From: Actinomadura nitritigenes
Lineage (GTDB): Bacteria > Actinomycetota > Actinomycetes > Streptosporangiales > Streptosporangiaceae
Reading direction: 5' to 3'
DNA: 64,000 nt
Assembly: GCF_017573545.1 (NCBI RefSeq)
Contig: NZ_JAGEOK010000002.1
Coordinates: 62,001 to 126,000, forward strand
This document shows, one piece after another, positions 61,916 through 64,000 of this stretch. The notes under the pieces are model-generated. The model ran no database searches. It saw only the letters and a list, made by a program, of their open reading frames with translations, and had not been told where the DNA came from. Made by a program: the position numbers and the translations under genes. The first letter of the stretch is position 1, and each line of letters begins with the position of its first letter.

Positions 61916-62276
61916 GCAGCACTTCCCTGAGCAGGCGTTCCTTGGAGAGCGTGCTCTCCTGTTGTTGCGGGCGGGTGACGGTGATGAGGCGGTGGTGCAG
62001 CAGGTCGCCGAGCAGCACCCGGACGACGACGAGCGGCAGCCGGATCCGGGCGGCGATCTCGGCGACCGGCTGCGGCTGGAGGCACATCTCCAGGATGTCG
62101 AGGTGCTCGGGGCCGATGCCGGGCGATCCGGAGCGCGGCCGGGCCGCGGTCGCGACGATCGTGATCATGTCGAAGGCCTCGGCCGTGGCGGGCCTGGCGC
62201 GCCCGCGGGTGAGCGCGTACGACCGGACGATCGGCCCGGCCTCGTCATCGAGCCATTCGCTCCCAGGACCGCTCAT
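61896..62276 (-). CDS. cvnC: DUF742 conservon protein (CvnC-like)
   Basis: The 126-residue winged-helix-like DUF742 protein has IVRSYALTRGRARP, HLDILEMCLQPQPVAEIAAR, and LPLVVVRVLLGDLLHHRLI. In conservons it stands after the roadblock protein CvnB and before the GTPase. Here it starts only 6 bp after the cvnA stop, leaving no room for cvnB. Confidence 0.92.
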   Translation of the reverse strand: MSGPGSEWLDDEAGPIVRSYALTRGRARPATAEAFDMITIVATAARPRSGSPGIGPEHLDILEMCLQPQPVAEIAARIRLPLVVVRVLLGDLLHHRLITVTRPQQQESTLSKERLLREVLHGLQAL

Positions 62277-62282
62277 GCGGGC

Positions 62283-64000
62283 TCACGAGTCCTCGGTATC
62301 GAGGGACTCGGCGCGGCCGCGCCGGGTGCCCTGCTGGATGGACGACATCATCGAGCGCAGCTCCTCGGGGGTGCGGCCGGCGCGCGGTGCGGGCTCGGGG
62401 GCGGGCCGGGCGGCCGGCTCCTCGCGCAGTTGCGCGGCCATGTTCTCCTGCCGGACGCGCTTCGGCAGCGCCGGCCGGTCGCCGCGGCCGGCGCCGGGGG
62501 GACGGCGGCGGACCTCGCGCGGGGAGCGCGGCGTCCGCTGCGCGGCGGGCCGCTCGCCGTCGCGGCGCGCGGGGGGCTCGCCCCACGCGGACGGCGACCT
62601 GCGCTGCCCGGGCAGCGGACCCTGCACGGGCTCGGCGAACACCGGGCGCGGGCCGGTCGTCTCGGACGCCTCCCCCGGTCCGGGCACGCCGGCGGTCTCG
62701 CCGGACGCGTCGCTCGGGCCCCATCCGATCGGGCCGGTTCCGGCGCCGCCGGGGGCCGGGCCCGCCGGGACCCCGATCGGGCCGGTGGCCGGGCCGTCGG
62801 GCGGCAGGCCGATCGGGCCGATCGGGCCGGTGGGCGGGCCGTCGGCGCGGTCAGCGAACCCGGCGGAGCGGCCCGCCCCAGCGCCGCCGCCGGGGCCGCC
62901 GCCGAGCGGATCGTCGCCGAGGGGGTCGTTGCCGAGGGGGTCGGCGGCGATCGCGCCGAGCGGGTCGTCGCCGAACTGCGGCGGGCGGGGCAGCGGCTCG
63001 GCGGGACGGGCGTCGGCGGGTTCCGGGCGCGGGGCCGCGGCGTGCCGGCCGGCCGGAAGGCGCAGCACCGCGCCGCCCGGCTCCTCGCCGGCGGGGCCGT
63101 CCGGGCGGCGGCCGACGACGGCGCCGACCGGGACGAGGGCGTCCTCGGCGCGGCGGGTGGTGAGCGCGGGCGGCGCCTCCAGCGCGTCGGCCTCGGCGCG
63201 GACGACGAGGTCCTCGGGCAGCAGCACGATCGCGGTCATGCCGCCGTACGGGGAGGTGCGCAGGGTGACCTTGACGCCGTGCCGGCGGGCGAGCCGGCCG
63301 ACGACGAACAGGCCGAGCTGCGAGGCGTCGGACAGGTCGAACTCGCCGCCGCTGGCGAGCCGCTCGTTGGCCGCGGCGAGGCTCGGCTCGTCCATGCTGA
63401 GCCCGCGGTCCTCGACCTCCAGGGTGAAGCCGTGCGAGACGGCCTGGCCGTGCACCTGCACGGTGGTGTGCGGCGGCGAGAACGCGGTGGCGTTCTCGAT
63501 CAGCTCGGCGAGCAGGTGGATGACGTCGGCGACGGCGGGCCCGACGATCGCGGCGCGGGTCATCGGCGCGACGTTGACGCGGGTGTAGTCCTCGACCTCG
63601 GACGCGGCGGCGCGGGCGACGTCGACGATCGCGACGGGGCTGCGCCAGCCGCGGCCGGGCGCCTGCCCGGACAGGATGATGAGGCCCTCCGCGTGCCGGC
63701 GCATGCGGGTGGCGAGGTGGTCGACCCGGAACAGGTCCTCCAGGTCGTCGGGGACCTCGATGCGCCGCTCCATCGAGTCGAGCAGCTTGAGCTGGCGGTG
63801 CAGCAGCGTCTGGCTGCGGCGGGCGAGGTTGACGAAGACGTCGCTGACGTTGCGGCGCAGCGTCGCCTCCTCGACGGCGCCCTGGATGGCGGTGCGGCGG
63901 GCGGCGTTGAACGCCTCGCCGACCTGGTCGATCTCGCGGGTGCCGAAGGCCAGCGGCGGCGCCTCGGCGGCCACGTCGACCTCCTCGCCGCGGCGCAGCC
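62283..64000 (-). CDS. cvnA: Conservon sensor-kinase-like protein (CvnA), N-terminus outside window
   Basis: The open frame continues past the right edge. Visible parts in order: end of a HAMP-like segment (FGTREIDQVGEAFN), a DHp-like helical pair (RRSQTLLHRQLKLLDSMER, LATRMRRHAEGLIILSG), and an HATPase domain (LAELIENATAFSPP N-box, LEVEDRGLSMD, SQLGLFVVGRLARRHG, SPYGGMTAIVLLP). A long disordered C-terminal tail carries repeated DPLG and GPIG motifs. The upstream part should hold the nitrate/nitrite-sensing or other extracellular domain and TM helices. No phospho-accepting His in an H-box is obvious, as is usual in CvnA proteins. Confidence 0.9.
   Translation of the reverse strand, partial: LRRGEEVDVAAEAPPLAFGTREIDQVGEAFNAARRTAIQGAVEEATLRRNVSDVFVNLARRSQTLLHRQLKLLDSMERRIEVPDDLEDLFRVDHLATRMRRHAEGLIILSGQAPGRGWRSPVAIVDVARAAASEVEDYTRVNVAPMTRAAIVGPAVADVIHLLAELIENATAFSPPHTTVQVHGQAVSHGFTLEVEDRGLSMDEPSLAAANERLASGGEFDLSDASQLGLFVVGRLARRHGVKVTLRTSPYGGMTAIVLLPEDLVVRAEADALEAPPALTTRRAEDALVPVGAVVGRRPDGPAGEEPGGAVLRLPAGRHAAAPRPEPADARPAEPLPRPPQFGDDPLGAIAADPLGNDPLGDDPLGGGPGGGAGAGRSAGFADRADGPPTGPIGPIGLPPDGPATGPIGVPAGPAPGGAGTGPIGWGPSDASGETAGVPGPGEASETTGPRPVFAEPVQGPLPGQRRSPSAWGEPPARRDGERPAAQRTPRSPREVRRRPPGAGRGDRPALPKRVRQENMAAQLREEPAARPAPEPAPRAGRTPEELRSMMSSIQQGTRRGRAESLDTEDS

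Overview
The window is very GC-rich, with GTG and TTG starts, many ATGA stop/start overlaps and long antisense open frames that are only shadows. Gene content points to a filamentous actinomycete: mycothiol biosynthesis (mshB), geosmin synthase, a conservon-type GTPase switch, Ser/Thr protein kinase, LCP protein, ECF sigma factor, PadR, MerR and LacI regulators. The closest guess is Streptosporangiales such as Actinomadura, but this is inferred from gene content only. I see no rRNA, tRNA, CRISPR array, insertion sequence, phage or conjugation genes, so it looks like ordinary chromosome.

Layout. 1-3.6 kb: cut-off secreted M6 protease, RraA-like protein, and an Lrp regulator divergent from ornithine aminotransferase. 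3.7-7.1 kb: LCP protein, then a PadR regulator plus 14-TM drug exporter operon with a clear palindromic operator. 7.1-10.6 kb (minus): flavin reductase, DUF6113 membrane protein, mshB, Ser/Thr kinase. 10.8-18.1 kb: S9 peptidase, a heterodimeric ABC exporter whose second nucleotide site looks dead, and a response regulator/PP2C phosphatase. 18.3-21.7 kb: sdhCAB. 21.8-24.8 kb: arginase-like enzyme, lone nucleotide-cyclase-like protein, SnoaL-like protein, STAS protein, DUF2630. 24.8-30.2 kb (minus): lactate permease and a three-subunit PaoABC/YagTSR-type molybdo-flavo-iron-sulphur oxidoreductase. 30.2-35.5 kb: VOC protein, two-FHA ABC transporter (Rv1747-like), DUF2993, Cgl0159-type aldolase, small membrane protein.

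35.6-37.7 kb holds the most striking locus. A geosmin synthase, normally one two-domain polypeptide, is here two adjacent in-frame ORFs separated by a single TAA that is immediately followed by ATG. The stop replaces the Tyr codon of the usual SSR-Tyr-Met-Asn junction. 37.8-44.1 kb: MerR regulator and amidohydrolase sharing a region with four 17-bp tandem repeats, a three-part DUF1990 fusion, a NADAR protein, a 44-codon ORF with its own intrinsic terminator, and an ECF sigma factor with a downstream CU044_5270-type membrane protein. 44.1-56.0 kb is a LacI-centred catabolic region: LacI, an NMT1-type ABC transporter (permease, lipoprotein, ATPase), Gfo/Idh/MocA dehydrogenase, DUF993 enzyme, TIM-barrel isomerase, a permease, then a secreted PQQ-type sugar dehydrogenase and a LamG protein. 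The same AAAGCGCTTT-type operator and the same promoter spacing occur at both ends of this region, so it probably forms one regulon. 56.0-64.0 kb: DUF4240, L-asparaginase, beta-propeller protein, beta-helix membrane protein, galT, and a conservon (cvnD, cvnC, partial cvnA) from which the roadblock gene cvnB is missing.

Separately, a family of long perfect or near-perfect hairpins with a GCGGCGAGCCGTCGTCAT-type arm sits at four gene ends (about 7.1, 12.95, 42.4 and 51.47 kb). These probably act as bidirectional terminators.
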